From Algoriphagus sp. A40 (GTDB lineage Bacteria; Bacteroidota; Bacteroidia; Cytophagales; Cyclobacteriaceae): DNA of 45,321 nucleotides. The translations under genes were made by a program, and so were the position numbers. The notes under the pieces are model-generated. The model ran no database searches and was not told the DNA's origin. It saw only the letters and a list, made by a program, of their open reading frames with translations. Positions 24,112 to 32,410 of the stretch are shown one piece after another. How positions within the stretch are numbered: the first letter of the stretch is position 1; each line of letters starts with the position of its first letter. The stretch spans positions 1 to 45,321 of the forward strand of contig NZ_MUNY01000067.1 in the NCBI RefSeq assembly GCF_002002735.1, given 5' to 3'.

Positions 24112-25599
24112 ATGAAAAACAGACTTCAAGAAATCATTGCCCAGCAAAGGGCTGAAGAAAAGCACTATACCGCACAGCGAAAAGCTGAAATTGAGAGTCC
24201 CCTTACCGGAGCCAACCGACGGGATTTTTTAAAGAAAACTGCCCTGGGAGGGTTTAGTCTCGCCGCCCTGACTGGACTGACTTTCGAAGACACCATGGCA
24301 GAGACCACCCGTAAAGTGAGCCGGGCTTCTGCACCCTCAGATCTACAAATCACTGACCTTCGCTACTGCGTCACCGCAGTGATGGGGCGCACAGCGATCA
24401 TTCGAATCGACACAAACCAGGGCATTTATGGACTAGGAGAGGTGCGGGATGGGGCAGATCCACGATATGCTCTGATGCTGAAAAGCAGAATCATGGGAGA
24501 AAACCCCTGTAACGTGGAGAGGGTTTTCAAAATCATCCGACAATTTGGGGGACCGGCCAGGCAAGCAGGAGGAGTGTGCGCAGTGGAAATGGCGCTTTGG
24601 GATCTCTGTGGAAAAGCTTACAATGTTCCGGCTTGGCAGCTGCTGGGAGGTCGCTATCGGGACCAGATCCGCCTTTATGCAGATACGCCTGAGGGACAAA
24701 GTCCGGAAGATCAAAAGGAAAAAATACGGTTTCGGACCGAAGATCAAGGTTATACCTGGCTGAAAATGGACGTATCGATCAATGAGATCAAGGACATCCC
24801 CGGCTGTCTGGTAAATCCTGAAATATTTAAACAAGGGGGATCCAGTCAATGGCAGGGTGGATACATGTCGTACGCCAATACTGCGCATCCTTTTACCGGA
24901 ATCCAGATCACTGAAAAAGGACTCGATGAATTGGAAAAAATCGTGCATAATGTCCGAGAGATGGTGGGTTATGAAATTCCCATTTCAACTGATCACTATG
25001 GCCACATTGACATCAACAACTGTCTCCGATTGGGCAAAGCATTGGACAAATATCGCCTGGCTTGGTTTGAGGACATGGTGCCATGGCAGATGTGGCAGCA
25101 GCACAAAATCATCACCGATACACTCGATACCCCAAATCTCACAGGGGAGGATATTTTCCTGCTCAATGGCTTCAGAGAATTAATTCACAATCGGGCGGTG
25201 GACATCATCCATCCAGATTTGGCTTCAAGTGGAGGTTTGTTGGAGACCAAGCGAATCGGAGATTACGCGGAGGAGTTTGGGATTGCTATGGCTATGCACC
25301 AGGCAGGTACTCCAGTTTCTTTTATGGCCAATGTGCATTGCGCAGCGGCTACACAGAATTTCCTGTCTCTTGAGCATCACTCAGTGGATGTCCCTTGGTG
25401 GGAAAGTTTGGTGACCATGACCGGAGGCGGAAAGATGATTGACAAAGGTTATGCGCCGGTTCCCCTTTCTGCCCCAGGCCTGGGAATTGAACTCAACGAG
25501 GAAGTTGTCAAAGAACATCTTCACGCGACCGACAAAACCTACTTTGCCCCTACAGACGAGTGGACAGAGAAGCGTTCGCACGATCGTACCTACAGTTAA
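24112..25599 (+). CDS. Exported enolase-superfamily enzyme 2 (mandelate racemase/muconate-lactonizing-like)
   Basis: A 495-residue enzyme. A 35-residue N-terminal extension precedes a classical Tat motif (NRRDFLKKTALGGFSLAAL). Metal ligands Asp294, Glu320 and Glu346 and His396 keep the 26-26-50 spacing of enzyme 1. The acid position differs: DHYGH replaces the D-x-H motif, putting Tyr296 where enzyme 1 has His243, with His at +1 and +4. An insertion around 225-265 (SSQWQGGYMSYANTAHPF) is absent from enzyme 1. It is probably a dehydratase of a related acid with altered chemistry or stereochemistry. Confidence 0.8.
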   Translation: MKNRLQEIIAQQRAEEKHYTAQRKAEIESPLTGANRRDFLKKTALGGFSLAALTGLTFEDTMAETTRKVSRASAPSDLQITDLRYCVTAVMGRTAIIRIDTNQGIYGLGEVRDGADPRYALMLKSRIMGENPCNVERVFKIIRQFGGPARQAGGVCAVEMALWDLCGKAYNVPAWQLLGGRYRDQIRLYADTPEGQSPEDQKEKIRFRTEDQGYTWLKMDVSINEIKDIPGCLVNPEIFKQGGSSQWQGGYMSYANTAHPFTGIQITEKGLDELEKIVHNVREMVGYEIPISTDHYGHIDINNCLRLGKALDKYRLAWFEDMVPWQMWQQHKIITDTLDTPNLTGEDIFLLNGFRELIHNRAVDIIHPDLASSGGLLETKRIGDYAEEFGIAMAMHQAGTPVSFMANVHCAAATQNFLSLEHHSVDVPWWESLVTMTGGGKMIDKGYAPVPLSAPGLGIELNEEVVKEHLHATDKTYFAPTDEWTEKRSHDRTYS

Positions 25600-25608
25600 A
25601 TTCAAATT

Positions 25609-25643
25609 AAACTCCGTCGGGTGCTTTTCGACGGAGTTTTTTT
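25609..25643 (+). terminator. Terminator after enolase-superfamily gene 2
   Basis: AAACTCCGTCG (25609-25619) and CGACGGAGTTT (25629-25639) form a perfect 11-bp stem with a 9-base loop, followed by a run of T. Confidence 0.9.
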
Positions 25644-25673
25644 ATCTTTCTTTCCACCCAAAATGCCTCAGTT

Positions 25674-26750
25674 TTGAAATCAAAAGTCTATTCCTATTTT
25701 CTTTACAGTTCTTTTTTTGTTTTACTTCTCGCAGGAGCAGCTTGGATCAGTTCTCTTTCTGAATGGACTGGACCCCTTCTGATTCTGTTTTTTGTTTTGC
25801 TGGGGGTCGGAAGTCGAGGCTATGATTCTTTGAAAGTCCTGACCTACTCTTTGATGATCCTTGCTGCGGTGACTATGGCGATGTTTTACCCGGTTTTTTT
25901 TCAGGAATACCAAGGTTATAAACTTACCAATCTGATTACCCCTTTGATCCAAGTGATAATGTTTGGGATGGGGACTTCGATGAGTATCCGTGACTTCGCC
26001 GGTGTAGTTAGGACTCCTCAGGCTGTGCTGATCGGGGTTGGGGCACAGTTTCTGATCATGCCTTCACTCGGACTGATTCTGGCCTGGGTTAGTGGCCTTC
26101 CTCCTGAGATTGCTGCCGGGTTGATCCTAATCGGGAGCTCCCCGAGCGGCTTGGCGAGCAATGTGATGACTTATTTGGCCAAAGCCAATCTGGCCCTTTC
26201 GATTACGCTGACTTCCGTGACTACTATGCTTGCGCCATTGATGACGCCATTTTTGATGAAACTTCTGGCTGGAGAGTTTATCGAAATCGACTTGGTCAAG
26301 ATGATGTGGGACATCTTCAAGATGATCATCATTCCGATCGGGGCAGGCCTGATTTTCAACAAGATTTTCAGAGGGAAATCTGCCTGGCTAGACAAGTCCA
26401 TGCCGATTGTATCAATGATCGGGATCGGGCTGATCATCGTCGTGATCACTGCAGCCGGACGGGATGCGCTTTTGGATATTGGACTTCTTCTGATCGGGCT
26501 GGTGATGATCCACAATTTCGCCGGCTATGGGATCGGCTATTGGTTTGCAAGACTGTTTAGAATGAATGAAAAAGATTGCCGGACAGTTGCTATTGAGGTG
26601 GGAATGCAAAATGCCGGTTTGGCATCTGGGATTGCCAAGGAAATGGGCAAGATCGCAACGGTTGGTTTAGCAGCGGCAGTATTCGGTCCGGTGATGAATA
26701 TTTCGGGCTCGATCCTAGCTTCATATTGGCATAAGAAGGAAGTGAAATAG
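25674..26750 (+). CDS. BASS-family (bile acid:sodium symporter-like) transporter
   Basis: An inner-membrane carrier of 358 residues with about ten hydrophobic helices. Signature stretches are MFGMGTSMSIRDF, GLILIGSSPSGLASNVMTYLAKAN (the crossover region with sodium-binding residues) and EVGMQNAGLASGIAKE. Family members carry bile acids, pyruvate, pantoate or other organic acids with Na+. It starts with TTG, since the nearby ATG at 25662 is followed by an in-frame stop. Its position behind the aldolase/dehydratase genes suggests uptake of a keto acid made in the periplasm, but a terminator lies between them. Confidence 0.88.
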   Translation: MKSKVYSYFLYSSFFVLLLAGAAWISSLSEWTGPLLILFFVLLGVGSRGYDSLKVLTYSLMILAAVTMAMFYPVFFQEYQGYKLTNLITPLIQVIMFGMGTSMSIRDFAGVVRTPQAVLIGVGAQFLIMPSLGLILAWVSGLPPEIAAGLILIGSSPSGLASNVMTYLAKANLALSITLTSVTTMLAPLMTPFLMKLLAGEFIEIDLVKMMWDIFKMIIIPIGAGLIFNKIFRGKSAWLDKSMPIVSMIGIGLIIVVITAAGRDALLDIGLLLIGLVMIHNFAGYGIGYWFARLFRMNEKDCRTVAIEVGMQNAGLASGIAKEMGKIATVGLAAAVFGPVMNISGSILASYWHKKEVK

Positions 26751-26833
26751 CGGTAAATATTTTTGCTAACGATAACAATAAAAGAAGTCTTGTATTAGTT
26801 TAAGGTGTAGTTTTTTTAACCCCACTTCATTCC

Positions 26834-27610
26834 ATGACCAAGTCGTTCTTCTTTTTTGTTTTCTTCGTTACCACTTCGACCGCTTTTTCCCAAGTCCAAA
26901 CCAGCGCCCTCAAAAGAGCCTCGCGACTTAACAAAAAGGAAATCTATCGGCAGCTTAGCGATGATAACGGCTTTTTTTTTCTGCCTCAATTTGGCATGCG
27001 GTATGGCCAAAATCCAGATCCACTTTTTTCGGGGATAGAGGATTTGAGCCTGTATTATGGAATTGGCATAGGGTATAGGAAGGAGAATCTTTCCATGGAG
27101 TCTGGGATTTCCCTGTATCACCATACTTCCAGTGCGGTTTACTTTCCGATCTGGGAGCGTGAAGAATATGTGATGAATTCGGATTTAGCGTCGTTGGTTC
27201 TGCCTTTTACCTTTCGATACGACATTCCTACCGGAGATCAAGAGAACATTCGTTTCGGTGCTTTTTTCACAGGCAACTGGTCAGTGATCTCTCTGAAAGA
27301 ACATGATGACTCACGAACTGGAACTATTCAAGGGGAAGATGCGGAAGTCGATTATACGCTTACTTCAGAAAGGAAAAGCCCTTTCTTCTTCAAAACCGGC
27401 CTGCATTCCAAAATCCGCCTGCTGAATTCTTCTTTTTTGAATCTTGAATTGGGTCATTTTTTCTCCTTCGGAACTAATAGACTTTACACAATAACTTTGG
27501 GAGATGCCGCACCTGTGCAAATTTCAAGAAGATGGGAAGGCTTGACTTGGTCTGTAGGAGTAGTTCTGCCAGTGGGAGTCATGGAGGAGAAATTTCGGAA
27601 GAAGGATTAA
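26834..27610 (+). CDS. Exported protein of unknown function, probable outer-membrane barrel
   Basis: I do not recognise a family. The 258-residue protein starts with a Sec signal (MTKSFFFFVFFVTTSTAFSQ). The rest alternates short amphipathic beta segments rich in aromatic residues (YYGIGIGYRKENLSMESGISLYHH, IRFGAFFTGNWSV) and contains a likely terminal strand LTWSVGVVLPVGV, which suggests a small outer-membrane beta-barrel. It stands alone between the BASS transporter and a convergent operon. Confidence 0.6.
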   Translation: MTKSFFFFVFFVTTSTAFSQVQTSALKRASRLNKKEIYRQLSDDNGFFFLPQFGMRYGQNPDPLFSGIEDLSLYYGIGIGYRKENLSMESGISLYHHTSSAVYFPIWEREEYVMNSDLASLVLPFTFRYDIPTGDQENIRFGAFFTGNWSVISLKEHDDSRTGTIQGEDAEVDYTLTSERKSPFFFKTGLHSKIRLLNSSFLNLELGHFFSFGTNRLYTITLGDAAPVQISRRWEGLTWSVGVVLPVGVMEEKFRKKD

Positions 27611-27654
27611 GAATTTGTTCAGTAGTTGGAACCAAAAATCATCCTGCTTATAGG

Positions 27655-27684
27655 TTGTTAGCTTCAGTTCGAAGGGCTAAACAA
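27655..27684. terminator. Possible hairpin between convergent genes
   Basis: TTGTTAGCTTC (27655-27665) and GAAGGGCTAAACAA (27671-27684) can pair with small bulges in the gap between convergent genes. No T run follows on either strand, so it is a weak terminator candidate. Confidence 0.3.
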
Positions 27685-27726
27685 GCACTTCCTATCTGAG
27701 CAAGAAAACACCTTCTAAGATTAAAA

Positions 27727-28383
27727 CTAAAAATAGGGTTTGAAAATCTCCGTCCAGACCAAATACCCTTTTTCATTCAGATGGAGTTGATCCTCGATAT
27801 ACAATTCAGGTCTGGGATTTCCGGTAGGGTCGGTCAGTGCTTTCCAGGTGTCCACGAATTCTACTCCTTCTTTTGACAGGCCATACTCTTTTAGCTTTTG
27901 GTTGAAAATCTCGTAGTTCTGTTTTTTCTCCCATCGGGAGGGGCTCGGTTTTGCTCCAATCAGGAAGATCTCAGTTTTGGGATTGATCAACTGAAGACGG
28001 GTTACAATGTTGTCCATGCTGGTCAAAATATCAGCCACTGGAACATCTGCCCAAATATCGTTGTCGCCTTCATAAATGAAAACCCGACTGGGTTCTAATC
28101 GGATTACTAGAGGAAACAAGTGCGTTTCCAGATCCGAGGCCTTTGAACCTCCAAAGCCAGTGTTCAGAATAACCTCATTTGGAAAAGAAGTTTCCAGACT
28201 TTTCCACATTCGAATCGTGGAGCTTCCGGTGAAAAGCGTGCTGCCTCTTTCCCAGCCCAAGCTGTCCAGCCTTGCAGAAATTTGTCTGACTTCCTGTTCG
28301 AATGGGACATTCTGAGCATTGATTTCCCCCCAAATAAGAATCGAAATGAGTATTAATAATCTGGTAATTCGGGTAGTTTTCAT
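27727..28383 (-). CDS. Exported SGNH/GDSL-family hydrolase
   Basis: A secreted esterase-type hydrolase of 218 residues with a Sec signal (cleavage near INA-QN). The SGNH blocks are visible: nucleophile Ser54 in FTGSSTIRMW, the Gly block in TGFGGSKASD, Asn108 in YEGDNDIW, and the Asp-His pair in EDQLHLNEKGY. Such enzymes in Bacteroidota remove acetyl or other esters from glycans or lipids. It starts 3 bases after the exchanger gene and is cotranscribed with it. Confidence 0.85.
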   Translation of the reverse strand: MKTTRITRLLILISILIWGEINAQNVPFEQEVRQISARLDSLGWERGSTLFTGSSTIRMWKSLETSFPNEVILNTGFGGSKASDLETHLFPLVIRLEPSRVFIYEGDNDIWADVPVADILTSMDNIVTRLQLINPKTEIFLIGAKPSPSRWEKKQNYEIFNQKLKEYGLSKEGVEFVDTWKALTDPTGNPRPELYIEDQLHLNEKGYLVWTEIFKPYF

Positions 28384-28386
28384 GAT

Positions 28387-29496
28387 TTATTGGGCTGATT
28401 CCGGGATAAAGTAAAACATCAATCCCAATATTAAATACACCAAAATCAATTGAACTCCCTTATACCAGTTTGAGCGGCCATCACCGGCGATCATCGAGGC
28501 GAGGATGACTCCCAAAAACAGTGACCAGATCAAGGCTCGGTTAAAGGAGAGATTCAATTGCTCCGGCCCAATAAACAGACTTACCAAAACCAGCAAAGGC
28601 GCAATAAACAGGGCTATTTGGATTGAACTGCCCAATGCAATTCCGATACTTAAATCCACTTTGTTTTTTGAAGCCATCACAATCGCCGAGATGCCTTCTG
28701 CAGCTCCACCAATTACTGCCAGAAAGACCACACCGATGAAAATGCTGGACATTCCCATGATTTCCCCGGTTTCCTCTGCGGCGCCTACCAGAATCTCACT
28801 CATAAATGCAGCAAGTACTGAAGCAAAAACCAAAATGCTTATTGATTTGATCAAAGACCAGGGTCTTTCATGTGATTCATTCTCATGGGAGTTTTCACTT
28901 TTGAAAAAATCAGGATGGGTTTTTAGCATAAAAACCAGGTATAATCCGTAGGCTGCAAGCAAGGCTATACTGAGTAAAATATTCAGACTGTTTTCTGCCT
29001 CTGCAAATTCTGCAGTACCATAAAACCGGTTGAATGCACTTGGAACTATCAAGCTGAGGACAGCAATCATCATCATGGAACTATACATCCGGATGCTGGT
29101 GGAGTTGTATTCCTGATAATGAAATTTGAGACCTCCGATTAGAAATGAAACGCCCAAAGCAAGAAGCAAATTGGCCAAAATGGCACCTGCAATCGATGCG
29201 AGAACCATCTCATGGAGGCCAGCCCGTAAGGCAATCAAGGCGATGATCAGTTCTGGCAAATTGCCAAATGTGGCATTCAACAGTCCTCCGACAGCATCAC
29301 CGGTGTAGGTGGCGAGATTTTCTGTGGAAGTACTGATGAGCCGGGCAATAGGGATGATTGAAATCGCCGCAGAAAAGAAAATCAAAGGTGCGGAGGCGTG
29401 GGAAAACTCAAGGAAAACCGTGATAGGAATAAATACAAATAACCAGTGAATTCCCGGAGTCAAAATTTTGATTGATAAAGATTTTGGTTTAGACAT
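28387..29496 (-). CDS. Ca2+/H+ antiporter (CaCA superfamily, CAX/ChaA-like)
   Basis: An inner-membrane exchanger of 369 residues with about eleven hydrophobic segments. The two inverted repeat motifs are present: GNLPELIIALIALRAG in the first half and GGAAEGISAIVMASKNKVDLSIGIALGSS in the second, each with the ion-binding Glu. An acidic and His-containing loop (HPDFFKSENSHENESHERP) joins the halves. It probably expels Ca2+ or handles Na+/K+ in exchange for protons. The SGNH hydrolase follows directly. Confidence 0.9.
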   Translation of the reverse strand: MSKPKSLSIKILTPGIHWLFVFIPITVFLEFSHASAPLIFFSAAISIIPIARLISTSTENLATYTGDAVGGLLNATFGNLPELIIALIALRAGLHEMVLASIAGAILANLLLALGVSFLIGGLKFHYQEYNSTSIRMYSSMMMIAVLSLIVPSAFNRFYGTAEFAEAENSLNILLSIALLAAYGLYLVFMLKTHPDFFKSENSHENESHERPWSLIKSISILVFASVLAAFMSEILVGAAEETGEIMGMSSIFIGVVFLAVIGGAAEGISAIVMASKNKVDLSIGIALGSSIQIALFIAPLLVLVSLFIGPEQLNLSFNRALIWSLFLGVILASMIAGDGRSNWYKGVQLILVYLILGLMFYFIPESAQ

Positions 29497-29757
29497 AAAT
29501 CAGGATTTTCTGGAAGCTAAAAGTTTACTTTTTGAAAAATTATGATCAAACTCAGGAATTGAAATTCATGGTCTAAGAGCGTTCAATTTTTGCACGCATA
29601 TGTACACTTCGGACAAAATGAAAGTTTGACCTTTAAGGTTTTGAAAAATATTCAAACCTGATTCTACCCCAGAAAAGCGGGTTTTTGTCACATTTTAGCC
29701 TTTGATCTGGCTTTTCAAAAATACAGTCATCTTTTTGGAACTGTTTTCGCGTTCTCT

Positions 29758-30900
29758 ATGCGGATCCAAATCGCAACCTTCTCAATCATGCAGCAAATCA
29801 CCCGTTTCTTTTGGTTTTGCAGCGGAGCAAATTTTGCCCTGCTCAAGCGTGCCCCAACCGAATCCAATAAGTATTTGGGAATCGGGGCCACGGTTTTTTT
29901 TACAGGAGTTTTGGCTGCTCTGGCTGCTGGGTATGCTTTGTTTACTGTCTTCCAAAGCCTGATTCCTGCCATCTTCTTTGGGCTGCTTTGGGGCTTGATG
30001 ATTTTCAATTTGGATCGATTTATCGTATCCAGCATGCGGAAAAAGGAAAACGCCTGGGCTGAATGGAAGCTGGCAATCCCCCGCTTGGTTTTGGCTGTAT
30101 TGCTTGCATTGGTGATTTCAAAACCGCTTGAGCTGAAGATGTTTGAACGCGAGATCAATCGAAAATTGGATGAGAAAAAGACAGAATTTATCGCTCAATC
30201 TAAAGCCAATCTCGCCAAAGGGTTTCCTGAAATCCAGGAGCTGGAAGCTAAAATAGACACTTTGAAATCGGAAGTTTCTGAGGCGGAAGCATTCCGCGAT
30301 CAAGTCCAAAAGGAATACGATGCTGAGCGATTTGGTGAGAAAACTTCAGGCACCAGCGGAATCGTAGGCCTTGGAACCAACGCCAAAAAGAAAGAACAAC
30401 AACTGGATGCCTCACAGCTTGCGCTGGATGATTTGCGGAAGAGAAATCAAATCCGGATTGATACAATTGAAGCCCAAATCAGGGAATTTGTTGCGCTTCG
30501 GCAGGCAGAGTTTGAAAAGCAGCAGCCTGGAATTGAGGGGTTTGACGGGTTGGCGGCAAGGATGGATGCACTTTCGGTTTTGACTACGGAAAGCGCCGCA
30601 ATGGCTATGGCCAATGTGTTCATCATGTTGCTTTTTATCGCGATTGAGACTGCTCCGATTTTTGTCAAACTGATTTCAGCACGTGGGCCATATGATGAGC
30701 TGTTGGAACTCCATGAGGACAAAGTCAAACTCTTCAAAGGAGAAAAGTGGACTTTTGCCAAAGGAGAATCGGAGGCAAGAGTGGGATATTTTCAAGAAAC
30801 CCATTTCTATGCCACTGACTTGAACAAGGAAAAAACCAACCGAAAAAACAAGGCACAAGCCAATCGGGAAATGGCTCAATGGGATGATGATTTGAGGTAG
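29758..30900 (+). CDS. DUF4407 membrane protein with coiled coil
   Basis: A 380-residue DUF4407 protein of unknown function. Two pairs of membrane helices (about 43-82 and 108-120 with SKPLE) enclose a long charged coiled coil (about 125-260) that probably lies outside the cytoplasm. A further helix (about 285-300, FIMLLFIAIETAPIFVKLIS) follows. A second possible start is the ATG at 29788 (MQQITRFFWF), which fits homologues better in my judgement. It is monocistronic; the 260-base gap before it holds no gene that I can see. Confidence 0.75.
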   Translation: MRIQIATFSIMQQITRFFWFCSGANFALLKRAPTESNKYLGIGATVFFTGVLAALAAGYALFTVFQSLIPAIFFGLLWGLMIFNLDRFIVSSMRKKENAWAEWKLAIPRLVLAVLLALVISKPLELKMFEREINRKLDEKKTEFIAQSKANLAKGFPEIQELEAKIDTLKSEVSEAEAFRDQVQKEYDAERFGEKTSGTSGIVGLGTNAKKKEQQLDASQLALDDLRKRNQIRIDTIEAQIREFVALRQAEFEKQQPGIEGFDGLAARMDALSVLTTESAAMAMANVFIMLLFIAIETAPIFVKLISARGPYDELLELHEDKVKLFKGEKWTFAKGESEARVGYFQETHFYATDLNKEKTNRKNKAQANREMAQWDDDLR

Positions 30901-30930
30901 AATAGGCTGAAATTCAAAGAGATATTTGAT

Positions 30931-30960
30931 TTTACGTATAGATTTTATTTTCTTTACGTA
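30931..30960 (+). promoter_or_regulatory. Direct repeats TTTACGTA before the toxin-antitoxin pair
   Basis: TTTACGTA occurs at 30931-30938 and 30953-30960, 22 bases apart (two helical turns), ending 19 bases before the antitoxin ATG. A TTG (30926-30928) and TATTTTCT (30946-30953) with a 17-base spacer may be the promoter, so the repeats would flank the -7 box. This fits an autoregulatory operator; it is an inference. Confidence 0.45.
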
Positions 30961-30979
30961 ATACAAAAATCAAGTAGCC

Positions 30980-31234
30980 ATGGATACTAAAATCACCTTG
31001 TCATTTAACAAAGACGTCATAGAGCGAGCCAAGGAATTTGCCGATCAAAATAATATCAGTTTGTCCAGACTGACCGAATACCTGTATTCCCAGATCATTT
31101 CAAAAAACTACAAGTCTCTGGAAGAATTGCCGGTGTCGGATTGGATCGAGGCCGTGGCTGAGGGTCCGATCGAATACAAAAGGACATCCAGTCGCAAGGC
31201 TATGAAAGATGAGTTTTTTGAGGGCAAGAAATGA
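30980..31234 (+). CDS. Antitoxin of a PIN-domain module (DUF6364-like)
   Basis: An 84-residue protein beginning MDTKITLSFNKDVIERAKEFADQNNISLSRLTEYL, a ribbon-helix-helix-like strand and two helices that should dimerise and bind DNA. The basic, flexible C terminus (YKRTSSRKAMKDEF) is the likely toxin-wrapping part. Its stop overlaps the toxin start by 4 bases (ATGA), typical of coupled antitoxin-toxin pairs. Confidence 0.82.
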   Translation: MDTKITLSFNKDVIERAKEFADQNNISLSRLTEYLYSQIISKNYKSLEELPVSDWIEAVAEGPIEYKRTSSRKAMKDEFFEGKK

Positions 31235-31647
31235 GGGTTTTCCTGGACGCAAATGTCTTGGTGTCCGTACTGAACAAAGAATATCCGCTGTTTCCCTATT
31301 CCGCCAGATTGCTGAGTCTGGCAGATCAGTCCCGGTTTCAGTTATTTACCTCTCCAATTTGCCTGGCGATTGCATTTTATTTCGCTGAGAAAAAGGCGGG
31401 CTCGGCAATGGCTAAGCAAAAGATCGCTATTCTTCACTCCAAATTGAATATTTCCATTGTTGATCAGGAAGTGGTTTATCAAGCTTTGAAAAATCCACAG
31501 GTTATTGATTTTGAGGATGGATTGGAGTATTTCTCTGCCATAAACTCTTCCTGTGAAGTAATCGTGACCGAAGATCAAAGCGGATTTTTCTTTTCAGACA
31601 TTCCTGTTTATGACTGCAGGAAATTTTTGGAGAAAGAAGTTTACTGA
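31231..31647 (+). CDS. PIN-domain toxin (putative ribonuclease)
   Basis: A 138-residue PIN-fold protein. Acidic positions are Asp6 in FLDANVLV, Asp in DFEDGLEYFSA and Asp in VTEDQSGF. The second conserved acidic residue of VapC, normally in a TSPxxLAE-like helix, is not evident (TSPICLAIAF), as in a Bacteroidota subgroup of PIN toxins. Such toxins cleave RNA when freed from their antitoxin. Its 3' end overlaps the convergent DUF5995 gene by 7 bases. Confidence 0.8.
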   Translation: MRVFLDANVLVSVLNKEYPLFPYSARLLSLADQSRFQLFTSPICLAIAFYFAEKKAGSAMAKQKIAILHSKLNISIVDQEVVYQALKNPQVIDFEDGLEYFSAINSSCEVIVTEDQSGFFFSDIPVYDCRKFLEKEVY

Positions 31648-32402
31648 GAGATGCTTTTTTTGGCAACTATGTCCAATTGATCCATCGTCCGGCCTACGGA
31701 TTTCCATTCAGCGAAACCCACGATTTTCACCAAAAAAGCCAGAAACTTCCCCGGATTGATCAGCTTATTGGCAAGCTTGGAGATGTTAGCGTCACGATCT
31801 TTCACCTGAAATTCCTTGTTGAGATCGGAGTGATATTCTCCGGCATATTTCCAGGCACCGTCTCTAGCTATCTGGATGGAAAAGTTGAGGAGCATTTCAT
31901 CACGACCTTTTGCCAGTGGAATCAGCCAGCCAAAAATCGGTGAAACAGTGCTGATGTTAATTTTTACCCCATCCACCAGTTCAGCCAAGACAGCATTGAT
32001 TTTGTTGAAATCTCCTTGAATTCCAATCAATTCTTTTTCTGCCATAGTTTCGGAGGCGGCGATTCCCAGATCCAGGTTGATGTGCGCATTGATCCCAAGA
32101 AAAAGGTGCTGAAGGACCAAATGACCAGAATTTTTACTCGCATCAAAAGCCAGTCTCCAGCTTTCAGTGGGCTTTTTTCCGAGTTTCGAGAGGTCATAGG
32201 CATCGATAAACCGCTTTGCGAAAAGCACATCCAAAACCTCCATCCGGGGATTATCTTCAAATTCCCCTGCTAAAATTCCGTCCCTGACTCTCCGAGTCAC
32301 TTGCCGATACAAAATCGCAAAATATCCAATTCTGGACTGCTGAGTTTTACATTCAGCAACTATTTGATCCATTCGGACCAGGACTTCATTGATTGTTTTC
32401 AT
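31641..32402 (-). CDS. DUF5995 family protein
   Basis: A 253-residue cytoplasmic protein without signal or membrane segments. Features are an N-terminal helix pair (IGYFAILYRQVTRRVRDGI), RMEVLDVLFAKRF and LQHLFLGINAHINLDLGIAAS with conserved His and Asn, which suggests a helical, perhaps metal-binding, bundle. I know no function for the family. It is the last gene of an M19-VIT1-DUF5995 operon, 8 bases after the transporter gene. Confidence 0.72.
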   Translation of the reverse strand: MKTINEVLVRMDQIVAECKTQQSRIGYFAILYRQVTRRVRDGILAGEFEDNPRMEVLDVLFAKRFIDAYDLSKLGKKPTESWRLAFDASKNSGHLVLQHLFLGINAHINLDLGIAASETMAEKELIGIQGDFNKINAVLAELVDGVKINISTVSPIFGWLIPLAKGRDEMLLNFSIQIARDGAWKYAGEYHSDLNKEFQVKDRDANISKLANKLINPGKFLAFLVKIVGFAEWKSVGRTMDQLDIVAKKSISQ

Positions 32403-32410
32403 TTATGATT

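Noticed and set aside
29497..29757. Promoter or small gene before the DUF4407 gene
   Set aside because: TAGCCTTTG near 29695 is one base off the consensus and has no correctly spaced TTG. No small ORF looks real.
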